Source: Planctomycetota bacterium (lineage in GTDB: Bacteria; Planctomycetota; UBA1135; GCA-002686595). From it: a DNA stretch of 43,319 nt. Under the pieces are notes generated by a model. That model saw only the letters and a program-made list of their open reading frames with translations, had not been told where the DNA came from and did no database searches. Within the stretch, counting starts at the first letter, position 1. Each line of letters begins with the position of its first letter. The stretch spans positions 1-43,319 of the forward strand of contig JAJDET010000084.1 of NCBI GenBank assembly GCA_029259655.1. The letters are read 5' to 3'. A program made the translations under genes and the position numbers. Below are positions 6,850-14,898 of this stretch, piece by piece.

Positions 6850-9431
6850 AGCGCGTGCATCCTTCCGCGGAAGTGGCGGCGGACCATCTCGGCCAGCGTG
6901 TTCAGCGCGAAGGTCATGAAGAACAGGACCAGGGCGGCGACGAACAGCGTCCGGTAGTGAGCGCTCCCGACCACGGCTTCGGGGAGCTCGACGGCGACGT
7001 TCGCCGACAGCGTCCGGAAGCCGTTGAAGACGTTCCAGTCCATGATGGCCGTGTTGCCGGCGGCCATCAGCACGATCATCGTCTCCCCCACCGCGCGGCC
7101 GAGACCGATCATCAGAGCCGAGAAGATGCCGCTCATGGCGAACGGGATCACGATGCGCACTGCCGTCTGCCACGTTGTCGCACCGGCGGCCAGGGATCCC
7201 TCGCGCAGCTGCGACGGGACCTCGGAGAGCGCGTCCTCGGCCAGGGTGTAGATGATCGGGACGATCGCGAAGCCCATGGCGAACCCGACGATCAGCGCGT
7301 TGCGCTGGACGTAGGTGTCCAGGACGCCGCCGCGCGGGTCGAAGCCCGCCGCCTGGAGCAGGAACGCGAGGACCGCAGCCACTGCGATCAGGACCAGCGT
7401 TCCGCCCACGAACTTCAGGGACTCGAAGCGCGCCACCTGGGCCCGCGTCCAGGTCGCGGAGCGTTCCCGCATCCGGGGACCGAGGACCGAGCCCATGAGC
7501 AAGACGGTCACGAGCGCGGCCGCGGGCACGAGGAGGAAGAACGTCCCGCCGAAGGCGCTCCCGATGCGCCCGTCGAGCCAACCCTCGACCTCACCCGCGA
7601 ACAGGAGCGATTCGAAGAGCGGCCCGACCACCACGGCCGCGCCGACGCCGAGCGGCAACGTCAGGAAGATCGCGAGGAAACGCTGCCAGCCCGCCCAGCG
7701 GATCGCGAGGTGATCCGGGAGCATCTGCCACAGATAGGCGCCCGTGAGGATCGCGAAGGGAACGGTCAGGAAGGCCGACAGGAAGGCCGGCAGGATGTCC
7801 TGGACCAGGGGCGCCAGGACGAGCGCGGCGATGAAGCCGAGCACGACGCTCGGCAGGGAGGCCATCAGCTCGACGGTCGACTTGACCGAAGCGCGCAACC
7901 GTTTCGAGAGGAACTCGCTCGTGTAGATTGCAGCCAGGATCGCGAGCGGCGCCCCGAAGATCATCGAGTAGACGGTCGCCTTGATCGTCCCGAACACCAG
8001 CGGCATCAGGCCGAGCTGGGGCTCGAAGTCGTCGCTCGCGCTCGAGGACGCCCAGAAGTGCTCCGGCTCGGCGAAGCCCTCGTAGGGAATGGGCCGGAAG
8101 AGCGCGGTCAACGTCGCCTCCGGGTAGCGCTTCTCGATCTCCCAGGTCCAGAGGCGCTGGCTCGACCGGCCGAGGAGGGCGTCCTCCTTGGGCGGGATCA
8201 CCAGCGTCGTCAGCACCTCCTCGCACTCGAGCTCGACGAGCTTGTCCCCCAGCGTCGTCTGGAACAGGCGCGTCAGTCCCGAGGCGTAGGACACGGCCAG
8301 CGTCCGCGAGCGCGGGGACGGCTGGAGGGCGACCACGGCCGAGTCACCGGGTTCGAACCGACGCGCGAGACGCAGGGTCGGATCCGAATCCTCGCCGCCC
8401 ACGCGCGCCGGGAACCAGGTCCAGAGGTTCCCCCGGTCGTCGGCGACGGCCAGGGTCTTCTTGCCCGTGACGAACCGAACCCGGGCCAGCTCGCCCTCCT
8501 CGAGGAGCGAGAGCTCCTCGCGCAGGACCGGCGCGTCGAAGACCCGCATGTCCCAGTGCTCGAGCCGCCCGTCCTTCCAGACCGCGTAGACGCTCTGCCC
8601 GAGGCCGTCCATCAGGATCTCGCGCGGCGCCTCGAGCAGCGGGTCTGCCGACTCGCGCAGAACCGTCTGGACGAGCGACCGGGTCGTCTTCCCCGTCATC
8701 AGATTGCGCCTCTCGCGGACGCGCGCCACGACGAACTTGCCGTCTTCCTGCAGCGTGGTGAGGAAGAAGCCCGCGGGACTCTCGGCGTGATCGATGTCGA
8801 CCACCGGGGCATCGGTCCCGAGCTCGTAGCGTTCCAGGACCTCGACGGAGAGCGTCGTCAGCCGCAACTGCCCCGTCGGCGTGCGCCCGACCACGCCTCC
8901 TTCGTGGACGGCGGAGGCGCCGACCTCGAGACCGATCACGTCCTCGGAGACCTCGTCGTCCTTCAGGAAGTCGGCGAGGAACTCGATCCTCGCCACGCGG
9001 ACGGAGCCGTCGGCGAAGCCGAAGGCCGCGCGCTCGCCGGTCCCGATCCCGAACGAGGCTGCGGTCGGCGACTCGTCGCCGAACGGCCGCTGGACGGAGA
9101 GCCGCAGCCCGGTCGCCAGATCGACGAGCTCGAGCGCGCCGTCGTGCTGCAGCGTCCAGGCCAGCAGCCGGTCCTCATCGACCCCCATGGACCAGGGCGC
9201 CCTGTCGACTTCGGCGACGGCGGCACCGGAGAGCTCATCGCCCGCCTGCACGGTCGGCGAGAGGAAGATCGGATGGACGACCCAGGCGAGGAAGAAGAAG
9301 ATGAGGCAGACGGCCAGGATCGTCCCGATTCCACCGGCGGTGATCGCGGCGCTCGCGAACCGTTCGCCGAGGATCGCCGCACGGCGCGTCTTGCGGTTGC
9401 GTCGTGCGCGCGGAGTGGTCTCGGGTGACAT
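6846..9431 (-). CDS. pstC: phosphate ABC transporter permease PstC, long form with beta-propeller-like insert
   Basis: 861 aa from ATG 9431; a TTG at 9491 would add 20 residues and is less likely. TM1 lies at ~28-56. Residues ~65-450 form a large extracytoplasmic domain with repeated strand patterns and LWTW / LEHWD / GSVRVARIEF-type blades, suggesting a WD40/PQQ-like propeller. The permease domain occupies ~475-861 and includes the EAA loop EDALSEVPSQLREGSLAAGATTWQT near 735. Classical PstC is about 320 aa, so more than 500 residues are extra. It pairs with PstA (ATGA overlap) and follows pstS by 79 bp. The propeller might gate access of PstS or sense the periplasm; that is inference. Confidence 0.95.
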   Translation of the reverse strand: MSPETTPRARRNRKTRRAAILGERFASAAITAGGIGTILAVCLIFFFLAWVVHPIFLSPTVQAGDELSGAAVAEVDRAPWSMGVDEDRLLAWTLQHDGALELVDLATGLRLSVQRPFGDESPTAASFGIGTGERAAFGFADGSVRVARIEFLADFLKDDEVSEDVIGLEVGASAVHEGGVVGRTPTGQLRLTTLSVEVLERYELGTDAPVVDIDHAESPAGFFLTTLQEDGKFVVARVRERRNLMTGKTTRSLVQTVLRESADPLLEAPREILMDGLGQSVYAVWKDGRLEHWDMRVFDAPVLREELSLLEEGELARVRFVTGKKTLAVADDRGNLWTWFPARVGGEDSDPTLRLARRFEPGDSAVVALQPSPRSRTLAVSYASGLTRLFQTTLGDKLVELECEEVLTTLVIPPKEDALLGRSSQRLWTWEIEKRYPEATLTALFRPIPYEGFAEPEHFWASSSASDDFEPQLGLMPLVFGTIKATVYSMIFGAPLAILAAIYTSEFLSKRLRASVKSTVELMASLPSVVLGFIAALVLAPLVQDILPAFLSAFLTVPFAILTGAYLWQMLPDHLAIRWAGWQRFLAIFLTLPLGVGAAVVVGPLFESLLFAGEVEGWLDGRIGSAFGGTFFLLVPAAALVTVLLMGSVLGPRMRERSATWTRAQVARFESLKFVGGTLVLIAVAAVLAFLLQAAGFDPRGGVLDTYVQRNALIVGFAMGFAIVPIIYTLAEDALSEVPSQLREGSLAAGATTWQTAVRIVIPFAMSGIFSALMIGLGRAVGETMIVLMAAGNTAIMDWNVFNGFRTLSANVAVELPEAVVGSAHYRTLFVAALVLFFMTFALNTLAEMVRRHFRGRMHAL

Positions 9432-9510
9432 GGCCGTCCTGAACGTGTGAACGGGGCGCACCGCACGGAGCGGGCGCCCCGAGTCGGTCAAGGTTGGAGA
9501 AGGAGCCGTT

Positions 9511-10530
9511 TCAGTTCCGTGCGCCGCCGGTGGAGGCCTCGGCGATCTGGACTTCCATGCCCACGCGCGCGAGGGATTCCCGAGCGATCTCGGCGGTGAT
9601 CGGGATGTAGCCGTCCTTCACGACCCCCTTCTGCCCGTCGTGGCTGAAGACGTAGCGCAGGAACTCGGCACGCAACGGGTCGAGCTTGCTGTCCGGCTCG
9701 TAGTTGACGTACAGCAGGAGGAATCGGGCCAGGGGGTACTCGCCGGCCGTGCTGGGAGTGGCGGGAACGAGCTCGTCCGCGGCATCGCGGGCCAACGGCA
9801 CCGCCATCACGTCCGCCGTCCTGTAGCCGATCCCGGAGTAGCCGATGGCGTACTTGTCGCGAGCGACACCCTGCACGACCGAAGAGCTACCGGGTTGCTC
9901 CTTCACGGAGTCCTTGTAGTTGCCCTTGAACAGCGCGTGCTTCTTGAAGTAGCCGTAGGTGCCCGAGGCAGAGTTGCGGCCGTAGAGGCTGATCGGCTTG
10001 TCGGCCCACTCGCCGGTCAGGCCGAGGTCGCCCCAGGTCTTGATGTCCTTCGCCGAGCCGCCGTTGCGCGTCTTCGAGAAGATCGCGTCGACCTGTTGCA
10101 GCGTGAGTCCCTTGCGCGCGATCGGGTTGTCCTTGTGCACGTACACCGCCAGCATGTCGATGCTGGTCGGCAGCCCGATGGGCTCGTAGCCGAACGCGCG
10201 CTTGAACTCGTCGATCTCCTCGGCCTTCATCGCGCGGCTCATCGGCCCGAAGGTCGAGTTGCTGGCGATCAGCGCGGGAGGCGCCGTCGAGGATCCCTTT
10301 CCGTCGATCTCGACCTGGACGCTGGGGTAGTGCTTGCGAAATCCCTCGGCCCAGAGGGCCATCAGGTTGTTCATCGTGTCGGAGCCGACGCTCTTGACGT
10401 TGCCGGACACGCCCTGGATCGGGGTGTAGCGGCTCAGGCGCGGGTCGACCTTCGTGGTCTGCGCGGTCGCGGTGCCGGCGACCGTGGCGGCGAGCAGGGT
10501 CGCGAGGCCGAGCTTCGTGATGGAGTTCAT
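9511..10530 (-). CDS. pstS: periplasmic phosphate-binding protein PstS
   Basis: 339 aa. A Sec signal peptide spans ~1-23 (cleavage near TATAQ/TT). The mature protein opens with the phosphate-binding loop SGNVKSVGSDTM and contains a second phosphate ligand segment GRNSASGTYGYFKK near 189-202. It is a class II periplasmic binding protein that captures inorganic phosphate for PstCA. No lipobox is seen, so it should be soluble in the periplasm. It is the first gene of pstSCAB-phoU, with its own upstream region of about 160 bp holding candidate Pho boxes, a 5-plus-4-bp hairpin (10575-10598) in the presumed leader, and the stop of phoR. Confidence 0.96.
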   Translation of the reverse strand: MNSITKLGLATLLAATVAGTATAQTTKVDPRLSRYTPIQGVSGNVKSVGSDTMNNLMALWAEGFRKHYPSVQVEIDGKGSSTAPPALIASNSTFGPMSRAMKAEEIDEFKRAFGYEPIGLPTSIDMLAVYVHKDNPIARKGLTLQQVDAIFSKTRNGGSAKDIKTWGDLGLTGEWADKPISLYGRNSASGTYGYFKKHALFKGNYKDSVKEQPGSSSVVQGVARDKYAIGYSGIGYRTADVMAVPLARDAADELVPATPSTAGEYPLARFLLLYVNYEPDSKLDPLRAEFLRYVFSHDGQKGVVKDGYIPITAEIARESLARVGMEVQIAEASTGGARN

Positions 10531-10616
10531 GATCTTCCGGTGTGGGTCGTGCCCCGTCGGAGGGGCGGAAGGGGGAGACCGGGTCCTCTACCCGTCTCCG
10601 CCGAGAGTGTGGGCCC

Positions 10617-10660
10617 CCGGCGTGAAGCCCTCGTCGATCGAGGATCAAGGGATCATCAAG
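10617..10660 (-). promoter_or_regulatory. candidate Pho box array upstream of pstS
   Basis: On the minus strand four consecutive 11-bp units read CTTGATGATCC, CTTGATCCTCG, ATCGACGAGGG and CTTCACGCCGG. Three of the four begin CTT(G/C)A, resembling the CTGTCAT half-site of Enterobacteria with the same 11-bp period. The array ends 86 bp before the pstS ATG. The same pattern recurs upstream of phoB (13201-13232), which is what PhoB autoregulation predicts. Confidence 0.6.
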
Positions 10661-10683
10661 ATCCCCCTGGCTCCCGCGGGGCC

Positions 10684-10696
10684 CTAGCCCGGACTA
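10684..10696. repeat. solo 13-bp copy of the repeat-element end
   Basis: CTAGCCCGGACTA is identical to the outer 13 bases of the right arm of the element at 4-205. The last three bases are the phoR stop codon (TAG on the minus strand). With the following G the motif is itself near-palindromic. No matching partner arm was found within ~250 bp, so this is a half element or a chance 13-mer. Confidence 0.5.
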
Positions 10697-12460
10697 GCCG
10701 CGCGGCAGGCGTACGGAGAAGGTCGTGCCCTTCCCCAGCTCGCTCTCGACACCGACCTCGCCGCCCATGGCGCCGACCAGGTGCTTCACGATGGAGAGCC
10801 CGAGCCCGGTCCCCCCCATTTCTCGCGAGCGAGCCTTGTCCACGCGGTAGAAGCGCTCGAAGACGCGCTCCAGATCGGCCGGCGGGATCCCGATGCCGGT
10901 GTCGGTGACCACGAGCGTCACGGCCCCGTCCTCGACTCTCGCGGCCAGCCGGACGCTCCCGCCCTCGGGCGTGTACTTGATCGCATTGTCGAGCAGGTTG
11001 TCGACGACCTGCACCAGCGACTCCCGGTCACCCATGACGGAGAGCGGACCCTCGGCTCCCTCGAGCTCGCACAGGATCTGCTTCCGGGTGGCGGCGTTCT
11101 CGTGCTGACGGACGGCCTGGAGCAGGAGCGGGCGGAGGTCCAGGCGCTCGCGCGGCAGGCCCTCCCTCTGCTCCTCGATGCGAGCCAGTGAGAGGAGGTC
11201 CGCGACCAGGTGATTCAGCCGTCCGACGTTGACCTCGACCTTCTCGAGGAAGCGGCGGTTGTTCTGCTCGTCATCGATGGCGCCATCGATCAGGGCCTCG
11301 ACGTAGCCCCGAATGGACGTCAGGGGAGTCTTCAGCTCGTGGGAGACATTCGCCACGAAATCGCGGCGGATTCGCTCGAGTCGCCTCAGCTCCGTGATGT
11401 CGTGCAGCACGACGACGACGCCCACGCGGCCCTCTGCGAGGAAGCGGTGAGCCTGGGCGCGCAGGACGACCTCGCGCCCCGTGGGGTCTCCGTAGACGAG
11501 CTCTCTCCGAGCCGCCTCCTCCTGAGAACGGGCTTCGCTCAGGAGCGAGTCGAGGTCGGCGATGCGCACGGATTCCCACAACCCCTTCCCCTCGAGGTCC
11601 GGGACACCGAGCAGGTCGCGGGCGGCGAGGTTGGAGAACGTCACGCGGTCCTCGGCGTCGACCGCGACGACGCCTTCGACCATGCCGGCGAGCATGGCCC
11701 TGAGTTGCGCCTCCTCCGCCGAGAGCTCGCGAATGCGCTCGGTCACCTCGACCCCCAACCGGTTGAGCGCGTCTCCCAGGATCCCGATCTCGTCCTTCGG
11801 CAGGTTCCCGAGGCGCGTCTCGTACTGGCCGCTGCGCAGGCCTTCCGCGGCGCGCGTGATCTCGGTCAGCGGGCGGGTGAGACGGTGCGCGAGGTAGGCA
11901 CCGATCCCGAGCGCGGCGAGAACACCGAGTCCCGCGACCAGGACGAACCGCGAGCGCATCTTCCCGAGCTGACCGTCGATGTCGGCGATGGAGAGGGAGA
12001 GACGCACGACGCCCACGGGTTCGCCGTCTCTACGCTCGGGAACATGGGCGACGTAGAACATCCGCTCGCGCACCGTCCTGCTCGGTCGCGTGGCCACGCC
12101 GAAGTCCTCGACCAGCGCGACCTGGACCTCGGGGCGATCGAGGTGGTTGTCCATGCGTGCCGGATCCTCGTGGGTGTCGGCCAGCACGGTCCCGTCGACG
12201 GCGATGAACGTGAGGCGCGTGCCGCGGCTGCCCGCGAGGCGCTGCGCGACCTCCACCGGGTCGTCCCGGAGCTCTCCGCGCAGGAAGCGTGTGGACTCGG
12301 CCGCCATCGCCACACACTGGTGACGGAGTCCCGATTCCTTCTCCTCGAGCAGCGTCCGCTCGGTCTGGGCCAGCGCCAGCGCACCGATGCCTACCGCCGT
12401 CAGGAGGACCGGGGCGGCACTCGACGCGTAGAGCTTCCAGGAGAAGCGGGACAGGAACAC
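10694..12460 (-). CDS. phoR: phosphate-regulon sensor histidine kinase PhoR
   Basis: 588 aa from GTG 12460, 4 bp after the phoB stop; longer open sequence upstream is antisense to nothing but overlaps phoB and is ignored. TM1 ~12-33, a ~135-residue periplasmic sensor region, TM2 ~170-192, HAMP ~192-245, PAS ~250-355, HisKA with phospho-acceptor His374 in NVSHELKTP, then the ATPase domain with N-box NLLDNAIKY, G1 DTGIGIP and G2 GGTGLGL. This is the PhoR/VicK architecture with a periplasmic domain, as in Bacillus PhoR rather than the short E. coli form. Linkage to phoB and pst makes the phosphate assignment strong. Confidence 0.93.
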   Translation of the reverse strand: MFLSRFSWKLYASSAAPVLLTAVGIGALALAQTERTLLEEKESGLRHQCVAMAAESTRFLRGELRDDPVEVAQRLAGSRGTRLTFIAVDGTVLADTHEDPARMDNHLDRPEVQVALVEDFGVATRPSRTVRERMFYVAHVPERRDGEPVGVVRLSLSIADIDGQLGKMRSRFVLVAGLGVLAALGIGAYLAHRLTRPLTEITRAAEGLRSGQYETRLGNLPKDEIGILGDALNRLGVEVTERIRELSAEEAQLRAMLAGMVEGVVAVDAEDRVTFSNLAARDLLGVPDLEGKGLWESVRIADLDSLLSEARSQEEAARRELVYGDPTGREVVLRAQAHRFLAEGRVGVVVVLHDITELRRLERIRRDFVANVSHELKTPLTSIRGYVEALIDGAIDDEQNNRRFLEKVEVNVGRLNHLVADLLSLARIEEQREGLPRERLDLRPLLLQAVRQHENAATRKQILCELEGAEGPLSVMGDRESLVQVVDNLLDNAIKYTPEGGSVRLAARVEDGAVTLVVTDTGIGIPPADLERVFERFYRVDKARSREMGGTGLGLSIVKHLVGAMGGEVGVESELGKGTTFSVRLPRG

Positions 12461-12464
12461 GGTG

Positions 12465-13151
12465 TCAGTCGTTGCACTTGTAGCCGACGCCACGCACGGT
12501 GCCGATGAAGTCGATCTCGTTGCCGAGCTTGCGGCGAATCGCGCTGACGTGAACGTCGACGTTGCGGTCGAGGATGATAGCCTCGCCGCCCGTGATCCTG
12601 TCCACGAGCTGGTCTCGTGTGTAGACGCGACCCGGCTGGGAGCCCAGCGTCCAGAGCAGCCGGAACTCCGCACGGGTCATCGTGAGGACCTTGCCCCCGA
12701 CGGAGACCTCGTGCCGTTCGCTGTCCAGGACGACCTCTCCGATCTCGATCCGCGAGCGCCCTCCCTCGTTCCTGACCACGCCCCGGCGAAGGACGGCGCG
12801 CAGGCGCGCGATGAGCTCACGCGGGCTGAAGGGCTTGGGAATGTAGTCGTCGGCCCCCAGCTCGAGCCCGGTCACGACGTCGGTCTCCTCTCCCTTGGCC
12901 GTGACCATCAGGATCGGGATGCTCCGGGTGGCCTCTTCGCGCTTGAGGCGCCGGCAGACCTCGAGCCCGTCCACGCCCGGGAGCATCAGGTCCAGGAGGA
13001 TCGCACCCGGCTTGCGGCGCGTGGCCTCGAGGACGCCGGTCTCGCCGTCGGCGGCGGTCAACACGGGGTAGCCTTCGCGTTCCAGGCTGTACTGGAGCAG
13101 CTCGACGATGTCGGGATCGTCCTCGATGATGAGGATCGTCTTCTTGACCAT
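12465..13151 (-). CDS. phoB: phosphate-regulon response regulator PhoB (OmpR family)
   Basis: 228 aa from ATG 13151 (MVKKTILIIEDD). The receiver domain has acidic pocket D11-D12, phospho-acceptor D54 (ILLDLMLPG) and K106 (DDYIPKPF). The C-terminal winged helix (~130-228) carries LTMTRAEFRLLWTL, RVYTRDQLVDRI and the recognition helix RNVDVHVSAIRRKL. It binds Pho boxes when phosphorylated by PhoR and recruits RNA polymerase. A Pho-box-like direct repeat lies about 50 bp upstream of its start, implying autoregulation. The preceding in-frame sequence up to 13250 is probably leader. Confidence 0.95.
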   Translation of the reverse strand: MVKKTILIIEDDPDIVELLQYSLEREGYPVLTAADGETGVLEATRRKPGAILLDLMLPGVDGLEVCRRLKREEATRSIPILMVTAKGEETDVVTGLELGADDYIPKPFSPRELIARLRAVLRRGVVRNEGGRSRIEIGEVVLDSERHEVSVGGKVLTMTRAEFRLLWTLGSQPGRVYTRDQLVDRITGGEAIILDRNVDVHVSAIRRKLGNEIDFIGTVRGVGYKCND

Positions 13152-13189
13152 GGTCGTGGGGCACCCGCGGTTGGCGCGGAGAGGGCGAG

Positions 13190-13232
13190 ACCCTACCCGC
13201 CGCACATAAAGGGAGAGTAAAGACGGTCCAAG
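13190..13232 (-). promoter_or_regulatory. candidate Pho box and -10 upstream of phoB
   Basis: Minus strand: CTTTACTCTCC (13222-13212) followed directly by CTTTATGTGCG (13211-13201), an exact 11-bp direct repeat of CTTTA, with a related CTTGGACCGT just before (13232-13223). TAGGGT at 13195-13190 is a possible -10 box, 5 bp after the repeat and 38 bp before the phoB ATG. A Pho box overlapping the -35 position fits PhoB-activated promoters. Confidence 0.6.
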
Positions 13233-13275
13233 TCCTTGCTCGCAGCGCACTCATGCCGCTCTCACCCGAGGAGGC

Positions 13276-13872
13276 TCAGCGCACGCTCATCGCTCCGCCC
13301 CCCGACTCCAGGAACCGCGGATCGACGTTCTTCATGAACTCGCGCGAGTACTCGAGCTCATCGCGCGACAGCTTGAAGTCGAGCATCACGATGATGCGCG
13401 GCTCGGAGCCCCCGTTGACCGCCTCGTGATCGATCAGGCCCTCGAAGACGACCGCCTCGCCCTCCCGCCACTCGTGGATCCCCTCGCCGACGCGAAACCG
13501 GGCTCCCGATGGAATCTGGAGCCCGAGGTGCGCGCGCAACTGCGTGTCGGGCTTCAGGTCGACGTGGGGCGTGATGTGGCAGTTCGGCTCCATCCAGGAG
13601 AATCCGATCGCGAACACGTTCGGATGCTCGTGGTACCACTCCATCATCCCGGGGCAGCGCCGCTGGTTCGCCTCGAAGTCGACCTCCAGTGAACGGGGAT
13701 AGGAGTTGAGCACGATGAGGAAGAGCCGCCAGTCCCCCAGATAGGCGCCCGTGTCGGGCCAGACCACGTAGTCCTCCTTCGCGATCGCCTCCATCTCGCG
13801 CCGCATCATGGGGTAGGCCTCCTCCATGGCGGTCAGGATCGGGAATCGGGACTTGTCGAAGACCAGGCTCAT
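13276..13872 (-). CDS. aspartyl/asparaginyl beta-hydroxylase family dioxygenase
   Basis: 198 aa, a single-domain Fe(II)/2-oxoglutarate enzyme. The double-stranded beta-helix motifs are clear: H103 in TPHVD, the RAHLGL strand at 113-118, the second Fe-ligand His149 in LIDHEAVN, and Arg159 in PRIIVMLDF for 2-oxoglutarate. As in the AspH family, the two-His arrangement replaces the common HxD..H triad; D105 is nearby. The substrate is unknown; bacterial members hydroxylate free or carrier-bound Asp/Asn or peptide side chains. ATG 13872 is preceded by a weak -10-like GATACCAT about 9 nt upstream and no obvious SD. The next gene upstream ends 23 bp away, so it may share that transcript. Confidence 0.85.
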   Translation of the reverse strand: MSLVFDKSRFPILTAMEEAYPMMRREMEAIAKEDYVVWPDTGAYLGDWRLFLIVLNSYPRSLEVDFEANQRRCPGMMEWYHEHPNVFAIGFSWMEPNCHITPHVDLKPDTQLRAHLGLQIPSGARFRVGEGIHEWREGEAVVFEGLIDHEAVNGGSEPRIIVMLDFKLSRDELEYSREFMKNVDPRFLESGGGAMSVR

Positions 13873-13895
13873 CTCGAGGCGATGGTATCACGCAC

Positions 13896-14885
13896 TCAGA
13901 CGAGGTCGGAGTCGCCCAGCTGCATCCACCAGGACTCCCGCAGCCACAGCGCGTCGTAGCGCGGGTCGTAGCTCCGCGCGATCAGGAAGAGGTCCGTCGG
14001 ACAGACCCGCCAGGCCCACTCCTGGAAGCTCACGAACCACGGCGACCACTCCGGGAAGATCGCGGCGACGGTGAGCGCCCCGTCTCCTCGGGCGCGGGCC
14101 TGGACGGCCTCGTGCAGGAGCTCTCCGGCCTCGCGCTCGGCGGGCGGCACGAGCCAGTCGACCACCATCCCCATGTCGGGCCACAGCCAGTCGTCGAACC
14201 GGTAGATCGCCACACCGCGCAGGGAACCGTCGTCCGCACGCACGCCCAGCGGGACGTACTCGACGGTCGGGTGATCGACGTAGCGCCAGTTCATGAAGGA
14301 TGCGTCGCGCACGGTGCTCGCCCCCCAGTCCGAACGGCAGCGCTCGTAGAGACGCTCGACCTCGCCGTCGAAGCGCTCGAGGCGCTCGACGCCAGGAGGC
14401 ATCTCGCGCGGACCCGTGCCCGGCTCCCGGACCAGGGCGGGCTGCGTCCGCACGATGTGTCCGTCGAAGTAGCGCTGGCTCACGCGCCATGCCGCCGGCA
14501 GGGGCCAGCCGTAGTAGACGAGGTCCCTCTCCGCTCCGCCGTACTCGTCGAAGTAGGCGAGCGCCGTCCTCACGAAGAGACCGGGGTGCTTCAGACCCCG
14601 GTTGTGCGCAGGGTGGACCATGGAGTCGACAGTCTGCGCGAAGCACGAATCGCGACCGTCGACGGACACGCGATACGGAAGCGCGGCGTACTGAGCCACG
14701 ACGTCGCCCTGGTGCAACGCGACGTACACGCGAGTGCCGGACGGGTTCCTGCGGAAGGCCCACTGCCACTGCTCCGCGCTCCGGGGACGAAAGTCCGGAC
14801 GATCGATCGCGAAGACGTGGTTGAAGGTCTCGAGGAGCGAGGCCTCGTCGCCTGGTTCCAGCCTTCGGATCACGTACTCTCCCAC
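13896..14885 (-). CDS. GNAT-like N-acyltransferase, tandem paralogue 2
   Basis: 329 aa from GTG 14885, chosen because GAGGA sits 5 nt upstream and the start is 13 bp after the previous stop; a GTG-less extension to 14957 overlaps the neighbour. The N-half (VIRRLEPGDEASLLETFN, WQWAFRRNPSG) and the C-half (WRYVDHP, DWLVPPAEREAGELLHEA) both read like GNAT folds, giving a double-GNAT or FemAB-like layout. The pattern W-x-W-x-(F/L)-R-x-N-P-x-G is shared with the gene upstream. The substrate is not identifiable. Probably cytoplasmic. Confidence 0.7.
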   Translation of the reverse strand: MGEYVIRRLEPGDEASLLETFNHVFAIDRPDFRPRSAEQWQWAFRRNPSGTRVYVALHQGDVVAQYAALPYRVSVDGRDSCFAQTVDSMVHPAHNRGLKHPGLFVRTALAYFDEYGGAERDLVYYGWPLPAAWRVSQRYFDGHIVRTQPALVREPGTGPREMPPGVERLERFDGEVERLYERCRSDWGASTVRDASFMNWRYVDHPTVEYVPLGVRADDGSLRGVAIYRFDDWLWPDMGMVVDWLVPPAEREAGELLHEAVQARARGDGALTVAAIFPEWSPWFVSFQEWAWRVCPTDLFLIARSYDPRYDALWLRESWWMQLGDSDLV

Positions 14886-14898
14886 GGTGGTCCTCGAG

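Noticed and set aside
6850..7581. Upstream extension of PstA
   Set aside because: It overlaps pstC out of frame and has no conserved sequence; ATG 6849 with the ATGA overlap is the natural start.
6855..9428. 857-codon plus-strand open frame opposite pstC
   Set aside because: Antisense shadow of pstC without domain signals.
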